A stretch of DNA of 64,000 nucleotides from Actinoplanes sp. SE50/110 (GCF_900119315.1 NZ_LT827010.1:62001-126000), one strand, 5' to 3'. Numbered from the stretch's first letter, positions 35,846-45,693 are shown. A program made the numbers and translations. The notes: a model not told the origin generated them from the letters alone.

Positions 35846-37054
35846 TCACTCCGCGCTGGGCAGGGGTTTTGTAGATGACCGTTGGGCCGCCATCCGCCGT
35901 CTGACCAAATTTTTGAACCAAACGTAGTCTGATAGGCGGGCTAGCATCGGCCCGCAGACGACGGTGATCAAGACGTACGCGGTGGCGAGCGGAGCCAGCC
36001 GGGGCTCCACCCCGGAGGCGACCGCCAGCCCGGCGATCACCACCGAGAACTCACCGCGCGGGGTGAGCGCCAGTCCGGCCCGCAGCCGCCCGGGCAGCGC
36101 CACGCCGACCCGGCGGGCCGCCAGATAACCGGTGGCGGCCTTGGTCAGCATGGTGAGCACGGCCAGGCCGAGCGCCGGGAGCAGCACCGGCGGCATGTCG
36201 GACGGGTCGGTGGCCAGCCCGAAGAAGACGAAGAAGACCGCGGCGAACAGATCCCGCAGCGGCGACAGCATCTCGGTGGCGTGGTGCGCGACCGGACCGG
36301 AGAGCGCGATCCCGACCAGGAACGCGCCGACCGCCTCGGAAACCTTCAGCTCGGCGGCCACCCCGGCCACGAACAGGGTCAGGCCCAGCACGCTGAGCAG
36401 CAGGGCCTCCGGATCCTTCACCGACATGAACCGGCTGATCGCGCCGCCGTAGCGGATCGCCACGACCAGCACCGCGACCACGGTGACCACCGCGACCCCG
36501 AGCGTGCTGAGCCCGCCGGCCAGCCCCGCGCCGGCCAGCACCGCGGTGGCGATCGGCAGGTAGAACGCCATCGCCAGGTCCTCGATCACCAGCACCGAGA
36601 GGATCACCGGGGTCTCCCGGTTGCCGAGCCGGCCCAGATCGGCGAGCACCTTGGCGATCACCCCGGACGACGACACCCAGGTGATGCCGGCCAGCACCAG
36701 CGCCGCCTTCGCGTCCCAGCCGAGCAGCAGCGCGAACAGGGCGCCGGGCAGCGCGTTCAGCAGCATGTCGATCACCCCGGCCGGGGCCGCCGAGCGCAGG
36801 TTGCCGACCAGTTCGTCGGCGGAGTACTCCAGACCCAGCATGACCAGGAGCAGGATCACCCCGATCTGCGCGCCGATCCCGATGAACTCCTCGCTCGCCG
36901 AGAGCGGCACCAGGCCGCCGTGCCCGAAGAACAGGCCGGCCAGCAGATAGAGCGGGATCGGGGAGAGACCGAACCGGCGGCCGGCCCGGCCCAGCATCCC
37001 GAGGCCGAACAGCAGCGCGCCGATCTCGATCAGCAGGACCGTGGTGTGGTGCAC
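35846..37054 (-). CDS. Monovalent cation:proton antiporter (CPA2 family, KhtU-like)
   Basis: The 402-residue membrane protein has about 12-13 hydrophobic segments with CPA2 features: LYLLAGLFFGHGG, GIGAQIGVILLLVMLGLEYS, LAGITWVSSSGVIAKVL and SVLVIEDLAMAFYLP, and the final LTPRGEFSVVIAGLA. It lacks the cytosolic RCK/TrkA-N domain of KefB, but the preceding gene encodes a separate TrkA-C protein, as in KhtTU of Bacillus. It probably exports K+ (or Na+) in exchange for protons. It starts 6 bases after the regulator gene ends. Confidence 0.88.
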   Translation of the reverse strand: MHHTTVLLIEIGALLFGLGMLGRAGRRFGLSPIPLYLLAGLFFGHGGLVPLSASEEFIGIGAQIGVILLLVMLGLEYSADELVGNLRSAAPAGVIDMLLNALPGALFALLLGWDAKAALVLAGITWVSSSGVIAKVLADLGRLGNRETPVILSVLVIEDLAMAFYLPIATAVLAGAGLAGGLSTLGVAVVTVVAVLVVAIRYGGAISRFMSVKDPEALLLSVLGLTLFVAGVAAELKVSEAVGAFLVGIALSGPVAHHATEMLSPLRDLFAAVFFVFFGLATDPSDMPPVLLPALGLAVLTMLTKAATGYLAARRVGVALPGRLRAGLALTPRGEFSVVIAGLAVASGVEPRLAPLATAYVLITVVCGPMLARLSDYVWFKNLVRRRMAAQRSSTKPLPSAE

Positions 37055-37060
37055 GGCGGG

Positions 37061-37558
37061 TCAGCCGGTGGTGTCGCCGGCCAGGATGGCCGTCACGCCG
37101 TCCAGCCCGTGCCGGGTGCCGACGGCGACGACCACGTCGTTCGCCTCGAACTGGAAGGCCGGGCCGGGCGACGGGATCACCTCGCGATCGCGGAGCACCG
37201 CCACGATCGACGCGCTGGTGCGGGTGCGGGCGCGGGTGTCGCCGAGCTGCCGGCCGACGAACGGCGAACCGGCCGGCAGTGCGATCTGCTCGGTGAGCAG
37301 CCCGGCCGCCTGCTGGCGCAGCCCGGCCAACTGGCTGAGCATCAGCGACGCGCCGAGCACGTCGGCCAGCGCCTCCGCCTCGTCGTCGGTCAGCGGGATC
37401 GAGGCGAGGCAGGCATCCGGGTCGTCGACGTCGTAGAGGACCAGGTCACGGCGGCCGTTGCGGTGCGAGACCACTCCGACGGTGCGGCCGGAGGAGGTGA
37501 CCAGGTCGTGTCGGACACCGATACCCGGCAGTGAGGTCTGTTCCACCCGTACGCGCAC
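37061..37558 (-). CDS. Antiporter regulatory subunit with TrkA-C domain (KhtT-like)
   Basis: A protein of about 165 residues: an N-terminal beta-rich segment (VRVEQTSLPGIGVRHDLVTS), a helical linker, and a C-terminal TrkA-C (RCK-C) domain (about 80-165: FVGRQLGDTRARTRTSASIVAVLRD, FEANDVVVAVGT). In KhtT this domain binds c-di-AMP or nucleotides and gates the antiporter. I chose the GTG at 37558 over one at 37567 because GATAAC is 10 bases before it; both are possible. It lies between the MFS gene and the antiporter gene with gaps of 10 and 6 bases. Confidence 0.82.
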   Translation of the reverse strand: MRVRVEQTSLPGIGVRHDLVTSSGRTVGVVSHRNGRRDLVLYDVDDPDACLASIPLTDDEAEALADVLGASLMLSQLAGLRQQAAGLLTEQIALPAGSPFVGRQLGDTRARTRTSASIVAVLRDREVIPSPGPAFQFEANDVVVAVGTRHGLDGVTAILAGDTTG

Positions 37559-37568
37559 GAGCCCCACG

Positions 37569-38807
37569 TTATCCCGCTTCGGCCGCGGCCTCGGGCCCGA
37601 TCGGCTCCGCTTCCCTCTCCGCTTTGTCCGCCGCCCGCGGCCTCGCGATTTCTGCCGGCGGCTTCGCCACCAGAAGCAGGAGCAGACCGAGCACCGTCAA
37701 GATCAAATTCATGGTGTACGCGAGTCGGTAGCCGAATTCCTGGGCCAACCCGAACAGGGGCGCGGCCAGGATGTTCCCGATCGGGAAGGCGTTGGTGAAC
37801 ATCGTGGTGGCCCGGCCCGGATGCGCCGGCATCAGATCCTGGACGTAGGAGATGCCCAGCCCGGAGCAGGTGGCGATGAAGACCGCGTTCAGCACCTGGG
37901 CGGTGGCCAACATCCCGGTGGAGTGCGCGGTGGCGGCCACCGTCTGGTAGGCCACCGCGGCCACGCCGCCGCCGAGGATCAGCCGGCGCAGCGGAACCCG
38001 GGTGCTCAGCGCACCGAAGCCCAGCATCAGCGGGATCTCCAGCGCGGCGCACAGCCCGAGGATCAGGCCGGTGTCACCGACCGAGCCGTGCAGGTCGTCG
38101 GTGACGTACAGCGACATGGCCTGCACGCCGAGCACCATCGTCGTGGTGAGCAGCACGAACCCGGCGATGATCGGATACATCACGCGCGGTGGGCGGGTGT
38201 CGTCCCGGCTGCTCTGCCCGGCCGGGGCGGGCGCCTCCGCCTCCGGCAGCCAGCGGGTCGCGATCAGGGCGGCCACCAGGTACATCACGGCGGCGGTGCC
38301 GTACACCCAGCGGAACGAGCCGACGTCGAGCAGGACCGCGGCCAGAGGTGGGCCACCGACCCAGGCGATCGAGAAGACGGTGCGCAGCGAGCTGATCCCC
38401 ATCGCGGCGCGGCGGGGGTCTTCGCGGGCGAGCACCTGACGGGCGTACGCGAAAGATTGGGGGTAGAAGGACCCGGCCAGTGCGGTGACCGTCATGGTGA
38501 TCGCGAGCAGCACCCAGTAGTCGCGCACCATCGAGGTCAGCCCGGTGCCGGCGAAGCCGGCCAGGGCGGCGGTGATCAGCAGCATCCGCCGCATCGGCCG
38601 GCGGTCCGAGACGCGGGCGATGAACTGCGACATGCCGACGCCGGAGAGTGACGCGACGATCAGGAACGCGGAGACCTGGAACGGGTTGGCGTGCACCGCG
38701 GTGCTGAGGAACAGGCCGAGGAACGGGCCGACCACCGCGGTCGCGATCCCGGAGGCGAGAAACATGAAGCCGAGCGGGACCAGCCGCCGCGACAGGAGGC
38801 GCGTCAC
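37569..38807 (-). CDS. MFS efflux transporter, SET (sugar efflux) type
   Basis: The 412-residue protein has 12 predicted membrane segments and the loop motif RVSDRRPMRRMLL between segments 2 and 3. The start FLASGIATAVVGPFLGLFL and the YVQDLMPAHPGRATTMFTN segment resemble SetA-like sugar efflux carriers; the actual substrate is unknown. The GTG at 38807 follows TAGGTT by 6 bases. It is the first gene of a likely three-gene transcript with the antiporter pair. Confidence 0.85.
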   Translation of the reverse strand: MTRLLSRRLVPLGFMFLASGIATAVVGPFLGLFLSTAVHANPFQVSAFLIVASLSGVGMSQFIARVSDRRPMRRMLLITAALAGFAGTGLTSMVRDYWVLLAITMTVTALAGSFYPQSFAYARQVLAREDPRRAAMGISSLRTVFSIAWVGGPPLAAVLLDVGSFRWVYGTAAVMYLVAALIATRWLPEAEAPAPAGQSSRDDTRPPRVMYPIIAGFVLLTTTMVLGVQAMSLYVTDDLHGSVGDTGLILGLCAALEIPLMLGFGALSTRVPLRRLILGGGVAAVAYQTVAATAHSTGMLATAQVLNAVFIATCSGLGISYVQDLMPAHPGRATTMFTNAFPIGNILAAPLFGLAQEFGYRLAYTMNLILTVLGLLLLLVAKPPAEIARPRAADKAEREAEPIGPEAAAEAG

Positions 38808-38813
38808 CTTGCC

Positions 38814-38819
38814 AACCTA
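38814..38819 (-). promoter_or_regulatory. -10 box of the MFS gene (leaderless)
   Basis: On the minus strand TAGGTT ends 6 bases before the GTG at 38807; the HAIR site of clpB lies 59 bases further upstream on the divergent side. Confidence 0.5.
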
Positions 38820-38877
38820 TCTCGCTGGAGAGCGCTCTCGCTGATGGTGACTGTCACCCTTCCGACACGCGTTAGAG

Positions 38878-38897
38878 TTGAGTGGAATACGCTCAAG
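38878..38897 (+). promoter_or_regulatory. HAIR element (HspR operator) upstream of clpB
   Basis: TTGAGT-N7-GCTCAAG (38878-38897) matches the HspR site with one changed base. It lies 41 bases before the clpB start and places clpB in the same regulon as dnaK. The site could also affect the divergent MFS gene. Confidence 0.87.
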
Positions 38898-38938
38898 TCT
38901 GTGGGGTTGTACCCGTTGGGAACCGACCAGGGGAGCTC

Positions 38939-41524
38939 ATGAACGCCGAACGTCTGACCACGAAGAGCCGCGACGTGATCAAGAGCGCGGTGGCCACCGC
39001 CGCGCAGAGCGGCCACGCCACGGTGGAGCCGTGGCACATGCTGCTGTCACTGCTGGACACCGCCGGTTCGACGGCGCCGGCGCTGCTGCGCGCCGTCGGC
39101 GCCAACCCGGCCGACGTCCGCCGGGCCGCCGCCCGCGCCGTCGAGCAGCTGCCCAGCGCCCGCGGTGCCAGCACCGCCGAGCCCAGCCTGTCCCGGGAGT
39201 TCGTCAACGCGATCGGTGAGGCCGAGCTGATCGCCCAGCCGCTCGGCGACGAATACGTCTCGACCGAGCACCTGCTGGCCGGCCTGGCCCGCGGCGGCGG
39301 CGCGGTCAGCCAGACCCTCAAAGCGGCCGGCGCCGCCGAGGACGCGCTGGTGGCGGCATTTCCGCAGGTCCGCGGGGGCGATCGGAAGGTGACCAACGCC
39401 GACCCGGAGCAGACCTACAAGGCGCTGGAGAAGTACAGCGTCGACCTGACCGCGCTGGCCCGCGAGGGCAAGATCGACCCGGTGATCGGGCGGGACGCCG
39501 AGATCCGCCGGGTGGTCCAGGTGCTCTCCCGGCGCACCAAGAACAATCCGGTGCTGATCGGTGAGCCGGGCGTCGGCAAGACCGCGATCGTCGAGGGCCT
39601 CGCCCAGCGGATCGTGGCCGGCGACGTACCGGAAACTCTGCGCGACAAGAAACTGGTCTCCCTCGACCTGGGCGCCATGGTCGCCGGCGCGCAGTACCGG
39701 GGCCAGTTCGAGGAGCGGCTCAAGAGCGTGCTCGAGGAGATCCGCGGGTCGAACGGGCAGGTCGTCACGTTCCTCGACGAGCTGCACACGGTGGTCGGCG
39801 CCGGCAAGGGCGAGGGTTCGATGGACGCCGGCAACATGCTCAAGCCGATGCTGGCCCGCGGTGAGCTGCGGATGGTCGGCGCCACCACGCTGGACGAGTA
39901 CCGCGAGCACATCGAGAAGGACCCGGCCCTGGAGCGGCGCTTCCAGCCGGTCGTGGTCGGCGAGCCCACCGTCGAGGACACCATCGGCATCCTGCGCGGG
40001 CTCAAGAGCCGGTACGAGGCGCACCACCGGGTGCAGATCACCGACGCCGCCCTGGTCGCCGCGGCCAGCCTGTCCGACCGCTACATCAGCGACCGGTTCC
40101 TGCCGGACAAGGCGATCGACCTGATCGACGAGGCCGCCTCCCGGCTGCGCATGGAGATCGACTCGCGGCCGGTCGAGCTGGACCAGCTGCAGCGTCAGGT
40201 GGACCGGATGCGGGTGGAGAAGCTCGCCCTCGAACGCGAGACCGACCCGGCCTCAGTGGCCCGGCTGGAGCGGCTCGACCGCGACCTCGCCGACCGCGAG
40301 GAGGAGCTGACCGCGCTGAACGCCCGCTGGGAACGCGAGCGCGGCGGCCTGAACCGGGTCGGCGAGCTGAAGAAGCAGCTCGACGAGGCGCGGGCGGCGC
40401 AGGAGCGGGCCCAGCGCGACGGCGACCTGCTGCAGGCGTCCCGGCTGCTCTACGAGGTCATCCCGGGCCTGGAGCGGGAGCTGGCGACCGCGGCCGAGTC
40501 GGAGGAGGAGACGACCGAGCCGCCGATGGTCAAGGAGGAGGTCGGCGCCGACGACATCGCCGAGGTGATCTCCTCGTGGACCGGCATCCCGGCCGGCCGG
40601 ATGATGGAGGGCGAGACCGCCAAGCTGCTCCGCATGGAGGAGTCGCTGCAGGCCAAGGTCATCGGCCAGCGCGAGGCCGTGGCCGCGGTGGCCGGCGCGG
40701 TCCGCCGGGCGCGGGCCGGCATCGCCGACCCGGACCGCCCCACCGGCAGCTTCCTGTTCCTCGGCCCGACCGGTGTCGGCAAGACCGAGCTGGCCAAGGC
40801 GCTGGCCGGCTTCCTGTTCGACGACGAGCGGGCGATGGTCCGGATCGACATGAGTGAGTACGCGGAGAAGCACTCCGTGGCTCGTCTCGTCGGCGCCCCG
40901 CCCGGCTACGTCGGATACGAGGAGGGTGGCCAGCTGACCGAGGCGGTGCGCCGCCGGCCGTACAGCGTCGTCCTGCTCGACGAGGTGGAGAAGGCCCACC
41001 CGGACGTGTTCGACGTGCTGCTGCAGGTGCTCGACGACGGGCGGCTCACCGACGGGCAGGGACGCACGGTCGACTTCCGCAACGCGATCCTGGTGCTGAC
41101 CTCGAACCTGGGCTCGGCCAACTCGGACTTCACGATGAGCGACGAGGAGCGGCACGACGAGGTGCTCGCCGCGGTGCGGGCGCACTTCAAGCCGGAATTC
41201 CTGAACCGGCTCGACGACATCGTGGTGTTCCACGCCCTGACCAGGGACGACCTGATCAGGATCGTCGACATCCAGCTGGCCCGGCTGCGGGCCCGGCTCG
41301 CTGAGCGGCGGCTCACCCTGTCGGTGGCCGAGGATGCGGTGGACTGGCTGGGCGAGCACGGGTACGACCCGATCTACGGAGCCCGGCCGCTGCGGCGGCT
41401 GGTCCAGGCGACGATCGGGGACCTGCTGGCCAAGGCCCTGCTCGCCGGTGAGATCCGGGACGGGGACACCGTGCAGGTGGCGTTGAACTCGGCGAAGGAC
41501 GGGCTGGCGGTCCAGCGCGGCTGA
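38939..41524 (+). CDS. clpB: ATP-dependent chaperone ClpB
   Basis: The 861-residue disaggregase has the N domain (1-145), AAA1 with Walker [16 protein letters not shown] (about 206) and Walker [11 protein letters not shown], the coiled M domain (about 405-525) that distinguishes ClpB from ClpA/C, and AAA2 with [15 protein letters not shown] and [16 protein letters not shown]. It extracts proteins from aggregates together with DnaK. AGGGGAG lies 4-5 bases before the ATG at 38939. Confidence 0.97.
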   Translation: MNAERLTTKSRDVIKSAVATAAQSGHATVEPWHMLLSLLDTAGSTAPALLRAVGANPADVRRAAARAVEQLPSARGASTAEPSLSREFVNAIGEAELIAQPLGDEYVSTEHLLAGLARGGGAVSQTLKAAGAAEDALVAAFPQVRGGDRKVTNADPEQTYKALEKYSVDLTALAREGKIDPVIGRDAEIRRVVQVLSRRTKNNPVLIGEPGVGKTAIVEGLAQRIVAGDVPETLRDKKLVSLDLGAMVAGAQYRGQFEERLKSVLEEIRGSNGQVVTFLDELHTVVGAGKGEGSMDAGNMLKPMLARGELRMVGATTLDEYREHIEKDPALERRFQPVVVGEPTVEDTIGILRGLKSRYEAHHRVQITDAALVAAASLSDRYISDRFLPDKAIDLIDEAASRLRMEIDSRPVELDQLQRQVDRMRVEKLALERETDPASVARLERLDRDLADREEELTALNARWERERGGLNRVGELKKQLDEARAAQERAQRDGDLLQASRLLYEVIPGLERELATAAESEEETTEPPMVKEEVGADDIAEVISSWTGIPAGRMMEGETAKLLRMEESLQAKVIGQREAVAAVAGAVRRARAGIADPDRPTGSFLFLGPTGVGKTELAKALAGFLFDDERAMVRIDMSEYAEKHSVARLVGAPPGYVGYEEGGQLTEAVRRRPYSVVLLDEVEKAHPDVFDVLLQVLDDGRLTDGQGRTVDFRNAILVLTSNLGSANSDFTMSDEERHDEVLAAVRAHFKPEFLNRLDDIVVFHALTRDDLIRIVDIQLARLRARLAERRLTLSVAEDAVDWLGEHGYDPIYGARPLRRLVQATIGDLLAKALLAGEIRDGDTVQVALNSAKDGLAVQRG

Positions 41525-41561
41525 GACTCCGGGTTCTGCGGAGTTCGGCCGCGGGTGACGA

Positions 41562-41595
41562 CGAGGCCCCGGGGGTACATACCCCCGGGGCCTCG
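41562..41595. terminator. Bidirectional terminator after clpB
   Basis: A perfect 15-bp stem (41562-41576 with 41581-41595) with a 4-base loop is followed on the plus strand by a short CATTTT run. It also serves the small converging gene ending at 41613. Confidence 0.85.
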
Positions 41596-41612
41596 CTTGT
41601 GGCATTTTGTCG

Positions 41613-41798
41613 CTATGAAGCGGTTTTCTGGTGTCGGTAGGCGTGGGTCATCAGAATGTCCGAGAAGGCGTGTTCGCCGTCAGCGGACCAGATCCTGATC
41701 CCGTCACGATGGAGTTGATACCGGACATCCTCGAAACGGGTCCGGGTGTCGTCATGGTGAACGACGGTCAGGGTGTCTGCGTGCGGCATGGGACTCAC
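41613..41798 (-). CDS. Small hypothetical protein
   Basis: The 61-residue product (TVVHHDDTRTRFEDVRYQLH, GIRIWSADGEHAFSDILM) looks like a compact beta-rich domain. The GTG start follows AAGGA by 3 bases; an ATG three codons later is the alternative. It converges on clpB across a shared terminator. I do not recognise its family. Confidence 0.6.
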   Translation of the reverse strand: MSPMPHADTLTVVHHDDTRTRFEDVRYQLHRDGIRIWSADGEHAFSDILMTHAYRHQKTAS

Positions 41799-42134
41799 CG
41801 GTCCTTGTCAGGTCTGGGGTGGCCGCGGTGTGCTCACGCGGCCGGCGTAATGGGGAAGGTGCCCGTGGACGGTCAGCCTCGGCCCCGGCGATAGGTGAGC
41901 GGGGCGGGCGACTCATGAAGGCAGAGGGCGGCACTGGAGGACTCTGATACCTGCCAGGCGCCACGGGATGGAGTCTAGGGGTTGGCGGCCAGCGATGTAG
42001 CCCCTCGAACGAGCGACCCTTTGCGGCGATTTGAGGCATCGTCGCCCGATGTTGCCACAGGCTTGCGCAGCGTGTGGGCCGGTCGCGGTCCTCGCCCCCG
42101 GCCGATACCGTGAATGGATCTAGAGGAGGACTCT
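41799..42134. other. Intergenic region (336 bases), no gene
   Basis: Open frames here lack ribosome sites and show poor codon bias. Only the ribosome site GAGGAGGA at 42123-42130 of the next gene stands out. Confidence 0.5.
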
Positions 42135-43760
42135 GTGACCGTTCCCACATACCCCCCGTCCTATCCAGCGGCGCCGCCACCGCCAGGGGGTCGCCCGGCC
42201 ACCGTGACCGTCGCGTCGGTGCTGCTGTTCATCGTCGCGGTCCTCCAGGTGGGGTACGCGATCCTCGCCTTCTCCGCGCTCAACAAGGCCGGCGACGTCT
42301 ACGACGAGGAATACGGCAGTACCGACTTCCAGGACATCGGCACCGGCATCACCACGATCGGCGTCTTGCTGATCATCGTCTATCTGATCCTGGCGATCGG
42401 GCTGGGCCTGCTCGGCTTCTTCAACCTGCGCGGCAAACAGCCGGCCCGGGTGATCACCTGGGTCACCGCCGGTGTGCTGATGTGCTGCTCAGTCGTCGTA
42501 CCGTCGACCATGACCGCCCTGGTCACCGACTTCGCCTCGGTGGTGCACGACTCGAACGGGACCAGCGGGCTGCCCAGCCAGCACGAACTCGACACCCGGC
42601 TGGCCGGGGTGGTGCCGGACTGGTTCGACACCTTCGGGCTGTTCTTCACGCTGTTCGCGCTGGCCGCCCTGATCGCGGTGGTGATCCTGCTCTCGGTGCC
42701 GCCGTCCAACCGGTTCTTCCGGGGGATGACCGGCGGGTGGAGTCCGTACCAGCCGGGATATCCGGCGGGGTATCCGCAGGCGGGGGCGGGGTATCCGCAG
42801 CAGCCGGCTTACGGGCAGCCGTATCCGGGGGGTTACGGGCAGCCCGGGGCGGGTTGGGCTGGTGGCTATGGGCAGCCTGGCGCGGGTTCGGCTGGTGGCT
42901 ATGGGCAGCCCGGATCGCCCGGGCAGCCCGGCGCCTTTGGTCAGCCGGGACATGGCGCATCCGCGCAGCCGGGGTTCGGGCAGCCTGGGCAGCCCGCTCC
43001 CGGACTGCCGCCCTATCCGGGGCAGCCTGCCGCGTACCCGCCGCCGGTCAGCGGTCCCGGCGCCTATCCGGCGCCGACGAGCGGTCCCGGCGCCTACCGG
43101 GTGCCGACGAGCGGACCGGGTGCCTACCCGCCGCCCGGATACTCGCCCGCGGGCCCTGGCGGCTCGGCGACGCCGTATGCGTCGCCGAGTGCCGCAGCGG
43201 GCTCGCCGCCGCCGTCGGATCCGTTGGCGGAGTTCGGGCCGCCCAGCGATCCCTGGCAGTTGCCGCCGTCACCGCCTGTCCCGCCGTCGCCGTCGCCGTC
43301 GCCGTCCGTCCCGCCACCGCCGTCCGATTCGTCGACGCACAGCCCGTTGCCGTCCGGCTCGTCGCCGGATGCTGACTCGTCGGCCGGTTGGGCGCCGTCC
43401 GACACCGGTGATGCGCCTTCAGCGGTGTCCTCAGATTCGGCTCACGATTCGTCTCCCTCGTCCGCTCCCTCTTCGGCCTCTTCGGCCTCTTCGGCCTCTT
43501 CGGCCTCTTCGGCCTCTTCGGCCGCGTCCTCCTCCGACTCCGGGTCGTCCTCGGGCTCGTCGCCCTCCGGTGGATCCCACTCCTCTCCTTCAGCCGCCGG
43601 CGACCGGTTGCCGCCGGCCTCCTCAGCCGCCGGCGACCGGTTGCCGCCGGCCTCCTCAGCCGCCGGCGACCAGTTGCCGCCGGCTTCCTCAGCCGCCGGC
43701 GACCAGTTGCCGCCGGCTTCCTCGGCCGACGGCCAGCGGCCGCCGCACGACCCGGCCTGA
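42135..43760 (+). CDS. Proline-rich four-helix membrane protein with low-complexity tail (paralogue 1)
   Basis: The 541-residue protein starts with a short proline-rich segment, then four hydrophobic helices (about residues 24-45, 78-105, 113-135 and 168-190). A tail of 340 residues follows: Gly/Pro/Gln/Tyr-rich ([16 protein letters not shown]), Pro/Ser-rich, then Ser/Ala-rich with four copies of the 11-mer [11 protein letters not shown]. The GTG at 42135 is fixed by GAGGAGGA 4-5 bases upstream. It is followed by a paralogue of the same layout. The tail is probably cytosolic and disordered; function unknown. Confidence 0.78.
   Translation: MTVPTYPPSYPAAPPPPGGRPATVTVASVLLFIVAVLQVGYAILAFSALNKAGDVYDEEYGSTDFQDIGTGITTIGVLLIIVYLILAIGLGLLGFFNLRGKQPARVITWVTAGVLMCCSVVVPSTMTALVTDFASVVHDSNGTSGLPSQHELDTRLAGVVPDWFDTFGLFFTLFALAALIAVVILLSVPPSNRFFRGMTGGWSPYQPGYPAGYPQAGAGYPQQPAYGQPYPGGYGQPGAGWAGGYGQPGAGSAGGYGQPGSPGQPGAFGQPGHGASAQPGFGQPGQPAPGLPPYPGQPAAYPPPVSGPGAYPAPTSGPGAYRVPTSGPGAYPPPGYSPAGPGGSATPYASPSAAAGSPPPSDPLAEFGPPSDPWQLPPSPPVPPSPSPSPSVPPPPSDSSTHSPLPSGSSPDADSSAGWAPSDTGDAPSAVSSDSAHDSSPSSAPSSASSASSASSASSASSAASSSDSGSSSGSSPSGGSHSSPSAAGDRLPPASSAAGDRLPPASSAAGDQLPPASSAAGDQLPPASSADGQRPPHDPA
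43470..43525. repeat. 9-bp microsatellite (TTCGGCCTC) inside the gene
   Basis: About six tandem copies of TTCGGCCTC encode Ser-Ser-Ala repeats. The 9-base unit keeps the frame when copies are gained or lost. Confidence 0.85.
43591..43722. repeat. Four tandem 33-bp units
   Basis: Units start at 43591, 43624, 43657 and 43690; copies 1-2 encode [11 protein letters not shown] and copies 3-4 [11 protein letters not shown]. They are nearly identical at the DNA level, so expansion was recent. Confidence 0.9.
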
Positions 43761-43815
43761 TCGACCGGCCCGGCCCGATCGGCCGGCGCCCGTCCATCCT
43801 GCCGCGCATTTCCCG

Positions 43816-43849
43816 AACCGGTCCGTCTGTCCACAGGCGGACCGGTTCA
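43816..43849 (+). terminator. Hairpin after paralogue 1
   Basis: An 11-bp stem (43816-43826 with 43839-43849) lies 55 bases past the stop codon; the loop includes one of the DnaA-like boxes. Confidence 0.65.
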
Positions 43850-43860
43850 GTTATCCACAG
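43828..43860 (+). promoter_or_regulatory. Two DnaA-box-like sites
   Basis: TTATCCACA (43852-43860) is a perfect DnaA box and CTGTCCACA (43828-43836) differs by one base from the actinobacterial consensus TTGTCCACA. They point the same way, 24 bases apart. Confidence 0.45.
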
Positions 43861-43935
43861 GCATTCCGGTCCGCCCACGGCACACCCCGGCGACGCGGTA
43901 GGTTTCCTGCCAGCCGAACACCGCGGGAGCGATCG

Positions 43936-45693
43936 ATGTCCTATTCCGCCCAGCCGCCCGTCACCGCAGCGCCGCCGCCGCCGTCCACCGGCGCGCGGCC
44001 GCCCGCCGTGACGACCGCCTCCACCCTCTTGTGGCTGATGGGCGCGGCCGGACTGCTCTATGCCATCGCCACGATCGTCGTCGCCACCGGCACGGTCAGC
44101 CGGTTCCGGGACGCCGCCTCCGGCGACGCCGCGGACAACTTCGTCACCGTCGTCTGGCTGGGCGCCGCCCTGTCCGCGGTGCTGTCGATCCTGTTCTTCG
44201 CCCTGTTCGTGGTCCTCGGCCTGGCCCTGCGCCGGGGCAGCCGGGCCGCCCGGATCGTCGCGCTGGTCGTCTGCACCCTGGGCACGCTCGGCGGCGTCGC
44301 CGGCCTCATCACCGCCGTCGTCCAGCGCTCCGGCGACCCGGCGCCGGGTTCGCTCAGCGACGCCCTGGGCTCGGCCTACCCGGAGGGCTGGCTCGGCCTC
44401 AACATCGTCGTCTGCGCCCTGCAGGCCCTCGGCTACCTCGCCGTCGGGGCGATGCTCCTCGCCTCCCCGCGCGCCTTCTTCGGCCTGGCCCCCAGCCGCC
44501 CGGCCAGCCCGCCCGGCACGCACCCGAGCGCGTTCCCGCAGCCCGGACCCGGCACGCACCCCGGCGTGTTGCCCCAGCCCGCGCCCGGCGCCTACCCGGG
44601 CGCATTCCCCCAGTCCGTGCCCGGCGTCCAGCCGGGTTCCGGCGCTTATTCCGCGCCCACCGCCTACCCGCTGCCTGGCGACCATCCCGGATCCAGTGCT
44701 TTTCCCGTGTCCGGCGTCTATCCGGGATCAGGCGGATATCCAGGGTCCGGCGACGCCTACCCGGGGCCGGGTGCTTACCCGGGGTCCGGCGCCTACCCGG
44801 GGCCGGGTGCTTATCCGGGGTCCGGCGCCTACCCGGGGCCGGGTGCTTACCCGGGCTCCAGCGCCTATCCCGGGCTCGGTGCGTACGTCGCACAGCCGGG
44901 GGATTCCGAGGCTCAGGCTGGTGCGCTCCCGCAGCAGCCGGGCGGTGCGCCGATGACCCCTTCGCCTTACGCTCCGCACCTTTCTCCGTACGGTCCGGCC
45001 GGTCCTCCCGGCTTCACGCCGCCCGTGCCGCCTTCGGTGGATCACTCCGCCTACATGCCCCCGGCCGCGTCTCCGTCCGGATATCCGCCCATCGGTGGCG
45101 TCCCGACCCAGTCGGCCGCTGCAGTGTCGTCAGCGTCCCCGGCCCCGGAAGCCCCGGCAGCGCCGGCTCAGGCAGCGCCGGCTCCGGCAGCTTCGGCTCC
45201 GGCAGCCCCGGCAGCCCCGGCAGCCCCGGCAGCCCCGGCTCCGTCGTCTGCGACCGCCGATCCCACCGCGCATCCGGCCGAGCCGGCCCCGGAGACGCCC
45301 GATGCTCTTCCGGGCTCGGCTCGACCGTCGGGGGCAGCGGACGGATCTCAGGCCCCGGCCGGCTCGGCGGCGGGAACCTTCGATGGCTCTCGGGCCCCCG
45401 CCGGGCCGGGTGACGGGCCGTTCGCATCGGTCGGGTTCCCGACGGTGGCGGGTGTCGATGGTGGCGCGGCGGGTGACTCGGGTACTTCCGGCGGGGTCGC
45501 AAAAGGGGCTTCCGGGGAGGGCGAGCGATCGTCGGACAGCGTCACGCACCGTTCGAACGCTTCCTCAAACGTGAGTCCGGTTACGCAGCGTGGGCAAGGA
45601 CACATCGGAGACTCCGCTCGCCCGGGTGATCCTGGGGCGAACCGCCCCGCGCCTGGATCTGATGACGAATACTGGCGCCGACCGGAAGAGTGA
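43936..45693 (+). CDS. Proline-rich four-helix membrane protein with low-complexity tail (paralogue 2)
   Basis: The 585-residue protein repeats the layout of its neighbour: a proline-rich start (PPVTAAPPPPSTGARPP), four hydrophobic helices (about residues 27-52, 70-98, 105-128 and 150-178), then a long disordered tail with GAYPGSGAYPGPGAYP repeats, an Ala/Pro-rich part, and an acidic end DDEYWRRPEE. The ATG at 43936 has GGGAGC 5 bases upstream. The tail may recruit partners through Tyr/Pro motifs; that is inference. The two genes look like a tandem duplication. Confidence 0.78.
   Translation: MSYSAQPPVTAAPPPPSTGARPPAVTTASTLLWLMGAAGLLYAIATIVVATGTVSRFRDAASGDAADNFVTVVWLGAALSAVLSILFFALFVVLGLALRRGSRAARIVALVVCTLGTLGGVAGLITAVVQRSGDPAPGSLSDALGSAYPEGWLGLNIVVCALQALGYLAVGAMLLASPRAFFGLAPSRPASPPGTHPSAFPQPGPGTHPGVLPQPAPGAYPGAFPQSVPGVQPGSGAYSAPTAYPLPGDHPGSSAFPVSGVYPGSGGYPGSGDAYPGPGAYPGSGAYPGPGAYPGSGAYPGPGAYPGSSAYPGLGAYVAQPGDSEAQAGALPQQPGGAPMTPSPYAPHLSPYGPAGPPGFTPPVPPSVDHSAYMPPAASPSGYPPIGGVPTQSAAAVSSASPAPEAPAAPAQAAPAPAASAPAAPAAPAAPAAPAPSSATADPTAHPAEPAPETPDALPGSARPSGAADGSQAPAGSAAGTFDGSRAPAGPGDGPFASVGFPTVAGVDGGAAGDSGTSGGVAKGASGEGERSSDSVTHRSNASSNVSPVTQRGQGHIGDSARPGDPGANRPAPGSDDEYWRRPEE
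44758..44865. repeat. Three tandem 36-bp units
   Basis: Units start at 44758, 44794 and 44830 and encode YPGPGAYPGSGA; they are almost identical. Confidence 0.9.

Noticed and set aside
38878-38897. CIRCE (HrcA) operator at clpB
   Set aside because: Arms and spacing fit HAIR (N7, TTGAGT/CTCAAG), not TTAGCACTC-N9-GAGTGCTAA.
43591-43722. Regular repeats that could be taken for a CRISPR array
   Set aside because: Units are directly adjacent without spacers and are in-frame coding repeats.
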